The notes under the pieces were generated by a model. It worked only from the letters and a program-made list of their open reading frames with translations. It ran no database searches and was not told where the DNA came from. Of a stretch of DNA of 64,000 nt, positions 43,229 to 52,893 are shown one piece after another. The first letter of the stretch is position 1, and the number at the start of each line of letters is the position of its first letter. The position numbers and the translations under genes were made by a program. Origin of the DNA: Streptomyces sp. Go-475 (lineage in GTDB: Bacteria; Actinomycetota; Actinomycetes; Streptomycetales; Streptomycetaceae); the NCBI RefSeq assembly GCF_003330845.1, contig NZ_CP026121.1, positions 3,267,501 through 3,331,500 on the forward strand, read 5' to 3'.

Positions 43229-44335
43229 TTACTTCTCCTGCTGCTTGCGCCAGCGAATTCCGGCTTCGAGGAACCCCTGGATCTCGCCGTTGAACACGGC
43301 CTCGGGGTTGCCGACCTCGAATTCGGTGCGCAGGTCCTTGACCATCTGGTACGGGTGCAGCACGTAGGAACGCATCTGGTTGCCCCAGGAGTTGCCGCCG
43401 TCGCCCTTGAGGGCGTCCATCTTGGCCTGCTCCTCCTGGCGGCGCCGCTCCAGCAGCTTGGCCTGGAGGACGTTCATCGCCGTGGCCTTGTTCTGGATCT
43501 GCGAGCGCTCGTTCTGGCAGGAGACGACGATGCCGGTGGGGAGGTGGGTGATGCGCACCGCGGAGTCCGTGGTGTTCACGCCCTGGCCGCCGGGGCCCGA
43601 GGAGCGGTACACGTCGATCCGCAGCTCGCTCTCGTCGATGTCGACGTGGTCGGACTGCTCGACCACGGGCAGGACCTCGACGCCCGCGAACGACGTCTGC
43701 CGCCGGCCCTGGTTGTCGAAGGGCGAGATGCGCACGAGGCGGTGCGTGCCCTGCTCGACGGAGAGCGTGCCGTACGCGTAGGGCGCCTGGACGGCGAAGG
43801 TGGTCGACTTGATGCCGGCCTCTTCCGCGTACGACGTCTCGTAGATCTCGGTCTTGTAGCCGCGCTGCTCGGCCCACCGCAGGTACATGCGCTGGAGCTT
43901 CTCGGCGAAGTCGGCGGCGTCGACGCCACCGGCCTCGGCGCGGATGTTCACCAGGGCCTCACGGGAGTCGTACTCGCCGGACAGGAGGGTGCGGACCTCC
44001 ATCTCGTCGAGCGCCTTCTTCACGGCGGCGAGCTCGCACTCGGCCTCGGCGCGGGTGTCCGGGTCGTCCTCCTCCTCGGCCATCTCGAAGAGGACGCCGA
44101 GGTCGTCGATACGACCGCGCAGGGCCTCGGCCTTCCGCACCTCGGCCTGGAGGTGGGACAGCTTGCTGGTGATCTTCTGCGCCTCATCGGGGTTGTCCCA
44201 GAGGGACGGCGCGGCCGCCTGCTCCTCGAGCACGGCGATGTCTGCCCTCATCTTGTCGAGGTCCAGAACGGCCTCGATCGACTCCATGGTCGAGGAGAGG
44301 GACTTGAGCTCTTCGGATACGTCGACGACTGCCAC
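43229..44335 (-). CDS. prfB: Peptide chain release factor 2
   Basis: 368 residues. The codon-reading motif SPF is in [19 protein letters not shown], specific for RF2 (UGA/UAA). The catalytic GGQ is in [20 protein letters not shown]. No in-frame UGA with a programmed frameshift site is seen near the start, in contrast to E. coli. GTG 44335 starts [20 protein letters not shown] lies just before it at short spacing. It stands between the LAETG gene and pkaB on the same strand. Confidence 0.96.
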   Translation of the reverse strand: MAVVDVSEELKSLSSTMESIEAVLDLDKMRADIAVLEEQAAAPSLWDNPDEAQKITSKLSHLQAEVRKAEALRGRIDDLGVLFEMAEEEDDPDTRAEAECELAAVKKALDEMEVRTLLSGEYDSREALVNIRAEAGGVDAADFAEKLQRMYLRWAEQRGYKTEIYETSYAEEAGIKSTTFAVQAPYAYGTLSVEQGTHRLVRISPFDNQGRRQTSFAGVEVLPVVEQSDHVDIDESELRIDVYRSSGPGGQGVNTTDSAVRITHLPTGIVVSCQNERSQIQNKATAMNVLQAKLLERRRQEEQAKMDALKGDGGNSWGNQMRSYVLHPYQMVKDLRTEFEVGNPEAVFNGEIQGFLEAGIRWRKQQEK

Positions 44336-44406
44336 GCCCTCCAGCGTAACGGCTCCGCCCGGCGGGCAGCGCCGGGCGGCCGGTGCGGGCGGGCACGGCC
44401 CGGGGG

Positions 44407-45654
44407 TCAGGGGGACTGGGGCGCCGAGTTCTTCGTGTCCTGGGGAGGCGTTCCCCCGCCGTCGTCCGACGAGGAGAGCCAGGCCCCGACGCCGACCGCC
44501 GCGGCCAGGGCGACCGCGCCGGCGCCCAGGGCCACCCGGCGGCGCCGGGTCGCGGCGCGGTTGCGGGCGGAGCCGGGACGGGGGGCGCCCGCCGCGCGCG
44601 GGGCCCGGGCCGTGCCGTGGGCGCCGCCGGCCAGCTCGTCGGGGGCCGGGACGCGCATCGAGGTGTGGGTGTCCCGGTTGGAGTCGGCCGGCTTCGCGCC
44701 CGGCACCAGGGGGACCGCGCCCCGCCGCCGGACCTGCTTGCCGGCCGGTGCCGGACCGGCCGGCTGCTCCTCCCGGTCGGCCTCCTCGGCCTGCTCGGTG
44801 TCCGGCTCGTCGACCTCCAGCGGCGGCATGCCCGCCAGCATCGGCAGCAGCTCCCGCAGGCGCGCCCCGAGCTCGGAGGCCCGCAGCCGGGAGGCCGGGG
44901 CCTTGGCCAGGCACTGCACGAGCAGCTGCCACAGCTCGTCGGGGATGCCGGGCAGCGGGACGACCGTCTCCGTGACGTGCCGGCGCAGGACCGCGCCCGG
45001 GTGGCCGCCGCCGAACGGGGTGAAGCCCGCGAGCAGCTCGTAGAGGACCGTGGCGAGCGCGTAGATGTCGACGGAGGCGCGCGGGGGCAGGCCCTCGACG
45101 ATCTCCGGGGCGAGGTAGTCCGGCGTGCCGATGATCTTCGTGGCCTTGGTGCGGCGCGGGGTGTCGATGAGCTTCGCCACGCCGAAGTCGGTGAGCAGCG
45201 CGCGGTGGGAGCCGCCGGGGCCGAGCGGGCCCTGCATGTCCAGCAGGACGTTCTCCGGCTTGACGTCCCGGTGCACGACACCGGCGGCGTGCGCGGCCGC
45301 CAGCCCGTCGGCGATGTCCGCCGCGATCGCCACGGCCGCCTCGGGGGCGAGGCGCCGGTCCCGGTCCAGGCGGGTGCGCAGGTCCGTGCCGCGGACGAGG
45401 TCCATGACGAGGGCCAGGTCGTTGCCGTCGACGACCAGGTCGCGCACGGACACCACGTGCGGGTGCTCCAGGCCGAGCAGGGCCGTGCGCTCCTGGACGA
45501 AGCGCCCGACGAGCTCCTGGTCGGACGCGAGGTCCTCGCGCAGCAGCTTGATGGCGACGGGGCCTTCGGGGCCCTCACCCAGCCACACCGTGCCGGCGCT
45601 GCCCCGCCCCAGGACCTGGTGGGCGGTGTACCGGCTGCCGATCTTCCGTGCCAA
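44407..45654 (-). CDS. pkaB: Membrane Ser/Thr protein kinase PkaB
   Basis: 415 residues. Kinase domain 8-270: [14 protein letters not shown] nucleotide loop, VAIKLL Lys, [14 protein letters not shown] catalytic loop, [12 protein letters not shown] motif, and [11 protein letters not shown] activation segment with Thr residues. A Pro/Arg/Ala-rich linker (about 285-370) leads to one membrane helix near the C-terminus ([20 protein letters not shown]) and a short outer tail. Length and position match PkaB of S. coelicolor. It is followed by prfB 71 bases on and preceded by the pkaA-like gene 122 bases before. Start ATG 45654. Confidence 0.9.
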   Translation of the reverse strand: MARKIGSRYTAHQVLGRGSAGTVWLGEGPEGPVAIKLLREDLASDQELVGRFVQERTALLGLEHPHVVSVRDLVVDGNDLALVMDLVRGTDLRTRLDRDRRLAPEAAVAIAADIADGLAAAHAAGVVHRDVKPENVLLDMQGPLGPGGSHRALLTDFGVAKLIDTPRRTKATKIIGTPDYLAPEIVEGLPPRASVDIYALATVLYELLAGFTPFGGGHPGAVLRRHVTETVVPLPGIPDELWQLLVQCLAKAPASRLRASELGARLRELLPMLAGMPPLEVDEPDTEQAEEADREEQPAGPAPAGKQVRRRGAVPLVPGAKPADSNRDTHTSMRVPAPDELAGGAHGTARAPRAAGAPRPGSARNRAATRRRRVALGAGAVALAAAVGVGAWLSSSDDGGGTPPQDTKNSAPQSP

Positions 45655-45776
45655 GGCTGCTCCTACCGACGCGTGTTGTCGCTAAAACTACGCGGCCGAG
45701 GAGCCAACCTTCACCGCCCGGGCGGAAATCACCCGCCAGGTGTCGACAAATCACCAACCCCGCAGGGCGGTTCGGG

Positions 45777-47468
45777 TCAGTTCGTGCCCGAACCGCTCCC
45801 GCCGAGCTTCTCGAACCAGCCGGTCACCGTGGAGAACCAGTCGGTGAGCTGGTCCCAGTAGCCCTTGGTGGTGCCGATCCACTCCTGGAGCGGGCTCAGC
45901 TCCCAGATCAGCCAGCCGGCGACGAACAGGATGACGATCGTGAACAGGCAGCCCTTCAGGCACCCGAGGCCGGGGATGCGCATCGGGTTGGCGCTGCGCT
46001 GCCTCGGCTGCCGGGGCTCGCGCTGGGGCCGCTGCGGCTGCTGGGGCTGGGCCGGGGGCGCCGGCGGGGCGTAGCGCTGCGGCGGCTGGGGCCGCTGGGG
46101 GGCGTACTGCTGGGGCTGCTGCGGTTGCGGGTGGCCGTAGCCGGGGCCGGGCGGGGGCGCCTGGCGGCGCGGGGGCTGCTGCTGCGGCCGGGCGACCTGG
46201 CGCTGGGGGCGGCGGCGCAGCGGGTCCTGGCCCGGGTCGAGGTACTGGACCTGCGTCTGCTCGTTGCGGTCGCGGGCGGCCCGCAGCTGGTTCTGCCAGG
46301 GGTGCGGGTCGTCGGGACCGCCCTGGCCCTGCTGGCCGGGGTGACCGGGCGCGCCCGGCGGGACCGGCGGCATGACGGCGGTCGGGTCGGCCGTTTCGCC
46401 CCGGTGGGGGAGCACGGCGGTGGGGTCGGCGGCGCCGGCCGGGCCGCCGGTGTGCGGCATGACGCTGGTCGCGGCGTTCGGGTCGTAGGAGCCCGCGCCC
46501 TGCGGCAGGACCTGGGTCGGGTCGGCCGCGCCGGGCGTGTCCGGCACCGGCGCGGGGGCCGGGTCGGGCACCAGGAGCGCGCCGACGCCCTCGGCGGCGG
46601 CGATCTGCGCGGAGTTCGCGTGCACGCCGATGCCCTCGGCGACGACGCGCAGGCCCCGGGCGAGGTTCTCGGCACTGGGCCGCTCGTCCGGGTTCTTGCG
46701 CAGGCAGCGCTCGATGACCGTCCACAGCGGGTCGGGAACGGTGGAGGGGCGGCGCGGCTCGGCGCTCAGGTGCTGGTGCAGCACCTCCAGGGCGGAGCCG
46801 CCGGCGAACGGCGGGCGGCCGGTGACCAGCTCGTACAGCAGGATGCCGGCGCCGTAGATGTCGACCGCGGAGGTCTGCGGGCGGCCCTCGGCGGACTCCG
46901 GGGCGACGTACGCGGGCGTGCCGACGAACTCCTGGGTGCGGGTCAGGCCCGGGGAGTCGGCGAGGCGGGCGATGCCGAAGTCGGTCAGCAGCGGGTGCAT
47001 CTGCCCGTCGTACTGCTGGAGCAGCACGTTGGCCGGCTTGAGGTCGCGGTGGACGACGCCGTCGGCGTGGCTGGCGGCGAGGGCGTCGGCGATCTGGGCG
47101 GTGAGCAGCGCCGCGGCGACGGGCGTGAAGGGCCCGTTCTCGCGCAGGTAGCGGTGCAGGTCGGGGCCCTCGACGAGGTCCATGACCAGCGCCAGCAGCT
47201 CGCCCTCGACGACCAGGTCGCGGACCCGGACGATGTTCGGGTGGGTCAGCCGGAGCAGGACGGAGCGCTCCCGGAGGAACCGCATGACGATGTCCGGGTC
47301 GCTCGCCAGCTCCTCCTTGAGGACCTTGATCGCGACGGTCTCGCCGGGCTGGCCCGGCACGGCCGCCTCGGCGCCCGCGGTCTCGCGCTGGCGGGCTCGC
47401 CAGACGGTGCCCGTGGCGCCGCGTCCGAGCGGCTCCTCGAGCAGGTACTTGCTGCCTACCGGCCGCAC
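45777..47468 (-). CDS. pkaA: Membrane Ser/Thr protein kinase PkaA
   Basis: 563 residues. Kinase domain 6-275: LGRGATGTVWRARQRE, VAIKVLKEEL, GVVHRDLKPANVLLQQ, LTDFGIARLADSPGLTRTQE, FVGTPAYVAPES. Then a Pro/Gln-rich linker with several DPTAVMPP / DPTAVLP units carrying possible phospho-Thr sites. A membrane helix (FTIVILFVAGWLIWEL) and a short C-terminal outer segment follow. GTG 47468 was chosen: GGGAG lies 8 bases upstream and the protein begins MRPVGSKYLLEEPLG. The open frame continues upstream without codon bias. Divergent from the FHA-FtsK gene. Confidence 0.9.
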   Translation of the reverse strand: MRPVGSKYLLEEPLGRGATGTVWRARQRETAGAEAAVPGQPGETVAIKVLKEELASDPDIVMRFLRERSVLLRLTHPNIVRVRDLVVEGELLALVMDLVEGPDLHRYLRENGPFTPVAAALLTAQIADALAASHADGVVHRDLKPANVLLQQYDGQMHPLLTDFGIARLADSPGLTRTQEFVGTPAYVAPESAEGRPQTSAVDIYGAGILLYELVTGRPPFAGGSALEVLHQHLSAEPRRPSTVPDPLWTVIERCLRKNPDERPSAENLARGLRVVAEGIGVHANSAQIAAAEGVGALLVPDPAPAPVPDTPGAADPTQVLPQGAGSYDPNAATSVMPHTGGPAGAADPTAVLPHRGETADPTAVMPPVPPGAPGHPGQQGQGGPDDPHPWQNQLRAARDRNEQTQVQYLDPGQDPLRRRPQRQVARPQQQPPRRQAPPPGPGYGHPQPQQPQQYAPQRPQPPQRYAPPAPPAQPQQPQRPQREPRQPRQRSANPMRIPGLGCLKGCLFTIVILFVAGWLIWELSPLQEWIGTTKGYWDQLTDWFSTVTGWFEKLGGSGSGTN

Positions 47469-47840
47469 GTCATGCGCTCCCTGGTGCTTGCCTTGCCTGC
47501 TGGCCTGTCCGATCCACTGTAGTGCCGGGCGGCCGAGGACCGGAGTGTCGTCTTTCTGTGGGTCTCCTGTGGTCTTACGTATCGGTTCCCACACCCGTTC
47601 GAAGGAAAGACGCTCACCTCGGTCTTGTGGTTGCCGGTAACGAACGTGACTGATCTCAACCGGTCGCCTGTGGGTCATCTCTCAGGCACTTTTGCGGGCA
47701 GAGCCGACCAATCAAGATCACTTGTCCCGGAGCGAGGGGCGCGGTGTCAGTGGCAGGTGCGAGGATGCGTGCAGTACTGGCCGACGTGCTGGGGCGGGGT
47801 GGGGGACTCCGCGCCCGGGCAGAAGGGACCGCTGACGGCG
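47469..47840. other. Divergent promoter region between pkaA and the FHA-FtsK gene
   Basis: 372 bases with reduced codon bias in all frames; no gene supported. It must contain both promoters. The sequence cctgtgggtc occurs near 47670 and a near copy (ctgtgggtctcc) near 47557, which might be regulator sites. Confidence 0.45.
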
Positions 47841-50800
47841 ATGCAGATCCGGCTGACCGTCGTAGACCCACTGGGCCCGTCGGCGCCGGGGCGGGACCGC
47901 GCCCCGCGCAGCGACGTCCTGGTCACGGCGCCCGCCGGTACGGCGCTCGCGGCGGTGGCCTCGGCGCTCGCCCAGGTGGTCTCCGGCGGTGACGGCTCGG
48001 GCACGCCCGTTCTGTACGCCGGGGAGCAGCGGCTCGACGCGCAGCGCTGCACGCTCGGCGAGCCCCCGCTGACCGACGGTGCCGTGCTGTCCGTGGGCGC
48101 GCCCGGGGAGCCGGAGCCGCATCCCGAGTGGGACGACGCCCCGGCCCAGCTCCAGGTGGTCGCCGGGCCCGACGCGGGCGGCGTCCACCTCCTGCACGGC
48201 GGCGAGATCCGCATCGGCCGCTCCGCCGACGCGGACGTGCCCCTCGACGACCCGGACGTGTCCCGGCTGCACTGCGCGGTGACGGTCGGCGCGGACGGCC
48301 GCGTCTCGGTAGCCGACCTGGACTCGACGAACGGCACGACGCTGGACGGCACGCGCGTGGGCAGCCGCGCGGTGCGCTTCGCGCCGGGGGCGCTGCTGCG
48401 GATCGGCGAGTCGGCCCTGCGGCTGGCTCCCGCCGGGGGGCCGTGGGGCGGCCGGGTGGAGACGACTCCGGACGGGGAGGGACACGTGCGCGTACCGGCA
48501 CCTGCGGACAGCGCGCCCTCCTCGTACGCGCGCGGGGCGGGCTCTGCGGCGGCTGGGACGCCTGGTGGGGCGGGGCCTGCGGCGGCTGGGACGCCTGGTG
48601 TGGCGGGACCCGCTTCGGCCGGGACGTCCGGTGCCGCGGGCTCTGCTTCGGCCGGGACGTCCGGTGCGGCGGGTCCTGCTTCGGCCGGGACGTCCGGTGC
48701 CGCGGGTCCTGCTTCGGCCGGGACGTCCGGTGCCGCGGGTCCAGCTTCGGCCGGGACGTCCGGTGCCGCGGGTCCTGCTTCGGCCGGGACGTCCGGTGCC
48801 GCGGGTCCAGCTTCGGCCGGGACGTCCGGTGCCGCGGGTCCAGCTTCGGCCGGGACGTCCGGTGTGGCGGGTCCAGCTTCGGCCGGGACGTCCGGTGTGG
48901 CGGGTCCTGCTTCGGCCGGGACGTCCGGTGCGGCGGGTCCTGCTTCGGCCGGGACGTCCGGTGCGGCGGGTCCTGCTTCGGCCGGGACGTCCGGTGCCGC
49001 GGGTCCAGCTTCGGCCGGGACGTCCGGTGCGGCGCGCCCCGGGTCGTCCGGTGTGGCGCCGGCAGGGCCGTCCGGTCCCACGCATCACGCCTATGGCTCG
49101 GCGGCCTGGGGTACGCCGGGTGCCACGGGCCGGGGTTCCGGTGAGGCCGCGGTGCCGGGGCAGGGCGGGGCGTCGGGGCAGGCCGTCGTGCCGGGGCAGG
49201 GCGGTGCGCCGCGGATCGAGGGCGGTCCGGCTCGTATCGAGGGCGGTGCGGCGAGCGCGGGCTCCGCAGCGCCGCAGGCGCCCGGCCATGGCAGCGGGGC
49301 CCGGCCTGGGGGCAGTGGCGGGGTCCACCCGGGGGGCGGCGGGGCCGACCCGGGGAGTAGCGGCGATGAGGTGCGCTCGGGGGGCGGCGGCAGCGGTGTC
49401 CACCCAGGGGGCAGCGGCAGCCGGGGCCGTTCGAAGGGCAACGACAGCGCGGGCCGCCCGGGCGGCAGCGGCAGCGGTGTCACCCCGGGCAGCGACTGGA
49501 GCGCGGTGCCGCGCCGGGGCGCAGGGGGCGATGTCCCTGCGGGAGGCGGCCCGGGCGAGGCGCCCTCCCGGGGCACCGCAGGGCGCGGCCGGGGCGTGGT
49601 GCCCCCTCAGGGCGTCGGCGGTGAGGCGCGTTCGCGGACGTCCGGGGATGGCGGGGATGGGCCGCCGTCGGGGACGGCCGGCGCTGCGCACCCCTCGCCC
49701 GGGCCGCAGGGAGCGCGCCCGGGTTCGCCGGAGCGCTGGCTCCGGGCTCCCCAGCAGCGAGGTGCGGCGCAGCCGGGCAGCGGTGACGGTGACACGCACG
49801 CGGGACGCTCCGGAGCCGGGGCGTCCGGCCACGCCTCCCCGGGCGGCACTGGCGCGCGTGACGAGACGACGTACGACACCGGGCGGCCCCGCACCGGAAC
49901 CGCGGCCGGCACCGCCCCTGCCCCCCGGGGCGCGGACGGGCCGACTGCCCCGCGCGCGTCCTCCCCCACCAGAACCGACAACCCGATCCACCCGGACGAA
50001 CGCACCGGACGCGGACACGACGGCGCCCACGGGCAGCCCACCCCGCACACGCGTGGCCTTCCCACCGGCCCGGACCAGCCCACCGGACGCGGACACGACC
50101 ACACCCACGGGCAGGCCGTGCCTCACGCGACTCCTCCCACCGGAACCCACCCCACCGGACGCGACCACAACCGCACCCCCGGCCCGGCCGTTCGAGAGGC
50201 AGATGCTCGGGCCGGCGTCGGTGAGTCGGCGGAGGCGCCAGACGGGCGCGCCGGTCGTGGGCGTAAGGGCACTCCTCTCCGGGGTACCGACATGCCGTCG
50301 GGGGCGCGTAAGCGCGGCGGGCTCGGGGCCTGGGCCCGGCGATGGGCCGGCGGGCGTGGTGAGCAGACGGCGGCCGGGCGCGAGGCGTACGGGGACGAGC
50401 CGGCCGACGTGGTCGCCGAGCGCCCGGTCGTCACGCCGGCGGTGCCGGAGACCTGGCCGGACCCGGCCGCGCTGCTGCTGACGGCGCTGGGCCCGGGCCC
50501 CCGGCTGTGGGAGCGCGGGCCGGGGCACCCCGAGGCGCTCGCCGTGCGGCTCGGCACGGCCGACCGGGCGGCCCCGGACGGCTCGGGCCTGCTGCCCGCC
50601 GTGCCGGTGACGACCGGGCTGCGCGAGGTCGGCGCGCTGGGGCTGGCCGGGCCGCGGACGCGGCTCGCCGGGCTGGCCCGTGCCGTGCTGGCGCAGCTCG
50701 CCGCGCTGCACTCCCCCGACACGCTGGAGATCGTCCTGATCGCCGCGGACCGCTCCCGTCCCCTGGAGGAGCGCACTGCCGAGTGGTCCTGGCTGGGCTG

Positions 50801-52691
50801 GCTCCCGCACGTCCGCCCGGGGCACGGCCAGGACTGCCGGCTGCTCCTCGCCCACGACCGCGAACAGGCCGCGGCCCGCACCGACGAGCTGCTGCGCCGC
50901 CTGGAGGACCACCTGGCCGATTCGGGAGCCGGGACCGACAGCCCGGTCGCGGGGACCGACAGCCCGGTCGGCAGCCCGGTCACCGGCGCCCCGGGCGCGG
51001 CGCCGAGCGCCCCGGTGACCGGTCCCCGTGGGGGCGACGGCCCTGTTCCTCCGCGCGCGAACCGGCCCTCCTGGGCCGTCCGGGACGACGCCCCAGACCC
51101 GGCCACCGCGTTCCCGGGGCCCTACACCGTCCTCGTCGTGGACGGCGACCCGGGCGGGTCCGGCCTGCGGGACGCCGTCGCGCGGCTGGCGCTGGAGGGC
51201 CCCCGGGCCGGGATCCACGTCGTCTGCCTGGCCGAGACCGCCGCCGCCTCCCCGGCCTCGCCCGTGACGGAGACCTACGAGGCGGCCTGCTCGGTGGCGC
51301 CCACGTTCCGGCAGTGCGGTGCCGTCGCGCTGCTCAGCGGGGACGTGGCGACGGCCCTGCGGCTGATGCGCGTGGCCCGGGTCGGCGGCGACGGCTCACC
51401 GGCCGGCCCCGTCGGCCACGGCACCATCGCCACCGTCGACGCCGTCTCCCCGGCGTGGGCCGAGCGGTTCGCGCGGGCGCTGGCGCCGCTGCGCCCGGAC
51501 GGCACGTCGAGCGAGCCCCAGCCGCGCGTCTCCGCACCGCTGCCCCAGGCGGCCCGGCTGCTGGACGAGCTGGGCCTCGCCCGGGCCACCCCGGCCTCGC
51601 TGATGGCGCGCTGGGCGGACGCCGCCGACGACACCGACGCGCTGGGCGGACGGGTGCGCGCGGTGCTGGGCGCCGGACCGCGCGGCCCGGTCTGCGCGGA
51701 CCTCGCGGTCCAGGGGCCGCACCTGCTGATCGAGGGCCCGCCGGGCAGCGGCCGTACGGAGCTGCTGCGGGCGGTCGTCGCCTCGCTGGCCGCCGCCGAG
51801 CGGCCGGACCGCCTGGGCATCGTGCTGGTCGACGGCCGGGGCGGCCCGGGCGCGGGCGGCGGGCACGGCGAGGGACTGCGGGTCTGTACGGACGTACCGC
51901 ATGTCACCACGCACCTCACGGCGCACGACCCGGTGCGGATGCGTGAGTTCGCGCAGTCCCTGACCGCCGAGCTGAAGCGGCGCGCCGAGCTGCTGGGGCG
52001 GTCCGACTTCGCCGAGTGGCACACCGGGCGCGAGCTGTCGGGCCGTATGGTCGCCCAGCGCACGGCCACCACCCGGGGCGGCGCGCCGGCCGAGGCCGGG
52101 GACCTCGACAGCCCGCCCAGTTCCACGATGCGGCTGCGGCCCGGCGGGGCCCGGCGGCAGCCGGAGGCGGCGGCGCCCCCGCTCCCCCGGCTCGTCGTGG
52201 TCGTCGACGACCTGGACGCGCTGGTCTCCCCCGCGCTGGGCTCGACCGGACGTCCCGCGGCCGGGTCGGTGATGCGTGCGCTGGAGGCCGTGGCCCGGGA
52301 CGGCGAGCGGCTCGGCGTGCACCTGGTGGCGGCCACCGGGCCGTGCGCCCGCACGGCGGAGACGGAACCGGCGCGCCGGGCCACCCTGCGCGTCACGCTC
52401 GACACCCCGGTCCCCGGCCCGGACGAGCCGGCGCCCGGCCGGGGAAGCCTCACGGGCGGGGACGGGCGGACGACCCCGTTCCAGGGCGGCCGGGTCACCG
52501 GCCGGATCCCCCGGACGGCGACGCTGCGCCCCACGGTCGTACCGCTGGAATGGCACCGCATGGGTGACCCTCCGGCCCGGCGTCCGGTGCGGGAGCTCGG
52601 AAACGGCCCGACCGACCTGGCACTGTTGGCCAGCGCGCTGGAAAGGGCGGCGCGGGAGGTCGCGGCGGCGAAGGTGCCGTCCCTTCTGTGA
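47841..52691 (+). CDS. FHA-domain FtsK/EccC-like ATPase with long repetitive linker
   Basis: 1616 residues. After a ubiquitin-like start (MQIRLTVVDPLGPSAPGRDR) comes an FHA domain at about 105-195 with all key residues: EIRIGRSADADVPLDD, VSRLHCAV, DLDSTNGTTLDG. Residues 230-830 are low complexity, including about 13 copies of ASAGTSGAAGP and Gly/Ser-rich stretches. The C-terminal 760 residues match the EccC/FtsK family: LWERGPGHPEALAVRLGT near 890, Walker A IEGPPGSGRTELLRAVVASL near 1300, Walker B LPRLVVVVDDLDALVSPALG near 1452. No membrane helix is seen. The FHA domain likely binds phospho-Thr made by the divergent kinases. ATG 47841 fits the first conserved strand. Confidence 0.85.
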   Translation: MQIRLTVVDPLGPSAPGRDRAPRSDVLVTAPAGTALAAVASALAQVVSGGDGSGTPVLYAGEQRLDAQRCTLGEPPLTDGAVLSVGAPGEPEPHPEWDDAPAQLQVVAGPDAGGVHLLHGGEIRIGRSADADVPLDDPDVSRLHCAVTVGADGRVSVADLDSTNGTTLDGTRVGSRAVRFAPGALLRIGESALRLAPAGGPWGGRVETTPDGEGHVRVPAPADSAPSSYARGAGSAAAGTPGGAGPAAAGTPGVAGPASAGTSGAAGSASAGTSGAAGPASAGTSGAAGPASAGTSGAAGPASAGTSGAAGPASAGTSGAAGPASAGTSGAAGPASAGTSGVAGPASAGTSGVAGPASAGTSGAAGPASAGTSGAAGPASAGTSGAAGPASAGTSGAARPGSSGVAPAGPSGPTHHAYGSAAWGTPGATGRGSGEAAVPGQGGASGQAVVPGQGGAPRIEGGPARIEGGAASAGSAAPQAPGHGSGARPGGSGGVHPGGGGADPGSSGDEVRSGGGGSGVHPGGSGSRGRSKGNDSAGRPGGSGSGVTPGSDWSAVPRRGAGGDVPAGGGPGEAPSRGTAGRGRGVVPPQGVGGEARSRTSGDGGDGPPSGTAGAAHPSPGPQGARPGSPERWLRAPQQRGAAQPGSGDGDTHAGRSGAGASGHASPGGTGARDETTYDTGRPRTGTAAGTAPAPRGADGPTAPRASSPTRTDNPIHPDERTGRGHDGAHGQPTPHTRGLPTGPDQPTGRGHDHTHGQAVPHATPPTGTHPTGRDHNRTPGPAVREADARAGVGESAEAPDGRAGRGRKGTPLRGTDMPSGARKRGGLGAWARRWAGGRGEQTAAGREAYGDEPADVVAERPVVTPAVPETWPDPAALLLTALGPGPRLWERGPGHPEALAVRLGTADRAAPDGSGLLPAVPVTTGLREVGALGLAGPRTRLAGLARAVLAQLAALHSPDTLEIVLIAADRSRPLEERTAEWSWLGWLPHVRPGHGQDCRLLLAHDREQAAARTDELLRRLEDHLADSGAGTDSPVAGTDSPVGSPVTGAPGAAPSAPVTGPRGGDGPVPPRANRPSWAVRDDAPDPATAFPGPYTVLVVDGDPGGSGLRDAVARLALEGPRAGIHVVCLAETAAASPASPVTETYEAACSVAPTFRQCGAVALLSGDVATALRLMRVARVGGDGSPAGPVGHGTIATVDAVSPAWAERFARALAPLRPDGTSSEPQPRVSAPLPQAARLLDELGLARATPASLMARWADAADDTDALGGRVRAVLGAGPRGPVCADLAVQGPHLLIEGPPGSGRTELLRAVVASLAAAERPDRLGIVLVDGRGGPGAGGGHGEGLRVCTDVPHVTTHLTAHDPVRMREFAQSLTAELKRRAELLGRSDFAEWHTGRELSGRMVAQRTATTRGGAPAEAGDLDSPPSSTMRLRPGGARRQPEAAAPPLPRLVVVVDDLDALVSPALGSTGRPAAGSVMRALEAVARDGERLGVHLVAATGPCARTAETEPARRATLRVTLDTPVPGPDEPAPGRGSLTGGDGRTTPFQGGRVTGRIPRTATLRPTVVPLEWHRMGDPPARRPVRELGNGPTDLALLASALERAAREVAAAKVPSLL
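48611..49035 (+). repeat. 33-bp coding tandem repeat, about 13 copies
   Basis: Units gcttcggccgggacgtccgg plus 13 more bases repeat in frame, giving ASAGTSGAAGP with few changes (AAGS, VAGP). Copies are nearly identical at DNA level, so expansion or contraction is recent. The unit keeps the reading frame, so linker length can vary without breaking the protein. Confidence 0.93.
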
Positions 52692-52730
52692 CTCGGGACG
52701 GCCCCGGTCTGTGACTCGGGACGGCCCCGG
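52685..52730. repeat. Two 23-bp direct repeats spanning the stop codon of the FHA-FtsK gene
   Basis: tctgtgactcgggacggccc followed by cgg occurs at 52685 and 52708. The first copy contains the TGA stop of the gene and the second repeats it downstream. It looks like a short tandem duplication. Confidence 0.85.
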
Positions 52731-52893
52731 CCGCACCCGGCGGCACGGGGAGGGCCGCGCCCCTGGTCACGAGGGTGTCACGATCCCCCGCTTGACAGCC
52801 GACGCCATCTTGCCGCCCCCGTACACCCGGGCGTAGACCAGATCGCACGGGAGCGCGCTCGACGTTCGACGAGGAACGAAGAACGGGGCAGTC

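Noticed and set aside
43229..44335. Programmed frameshift in prfB as in E. coli
   Set aside because: The frame is continuous from GTG 44335 and has no early in-frame TGA, so no frameshift is needed.
47718..51218. Very long open frame on the minus strand across the FHA-FtsK gene
   Set aside because: It is an Arg/Pro/Gly-rich mirror of a high-GC gene, with no domain, while the plus strand shows FHA and ATPase motifs.
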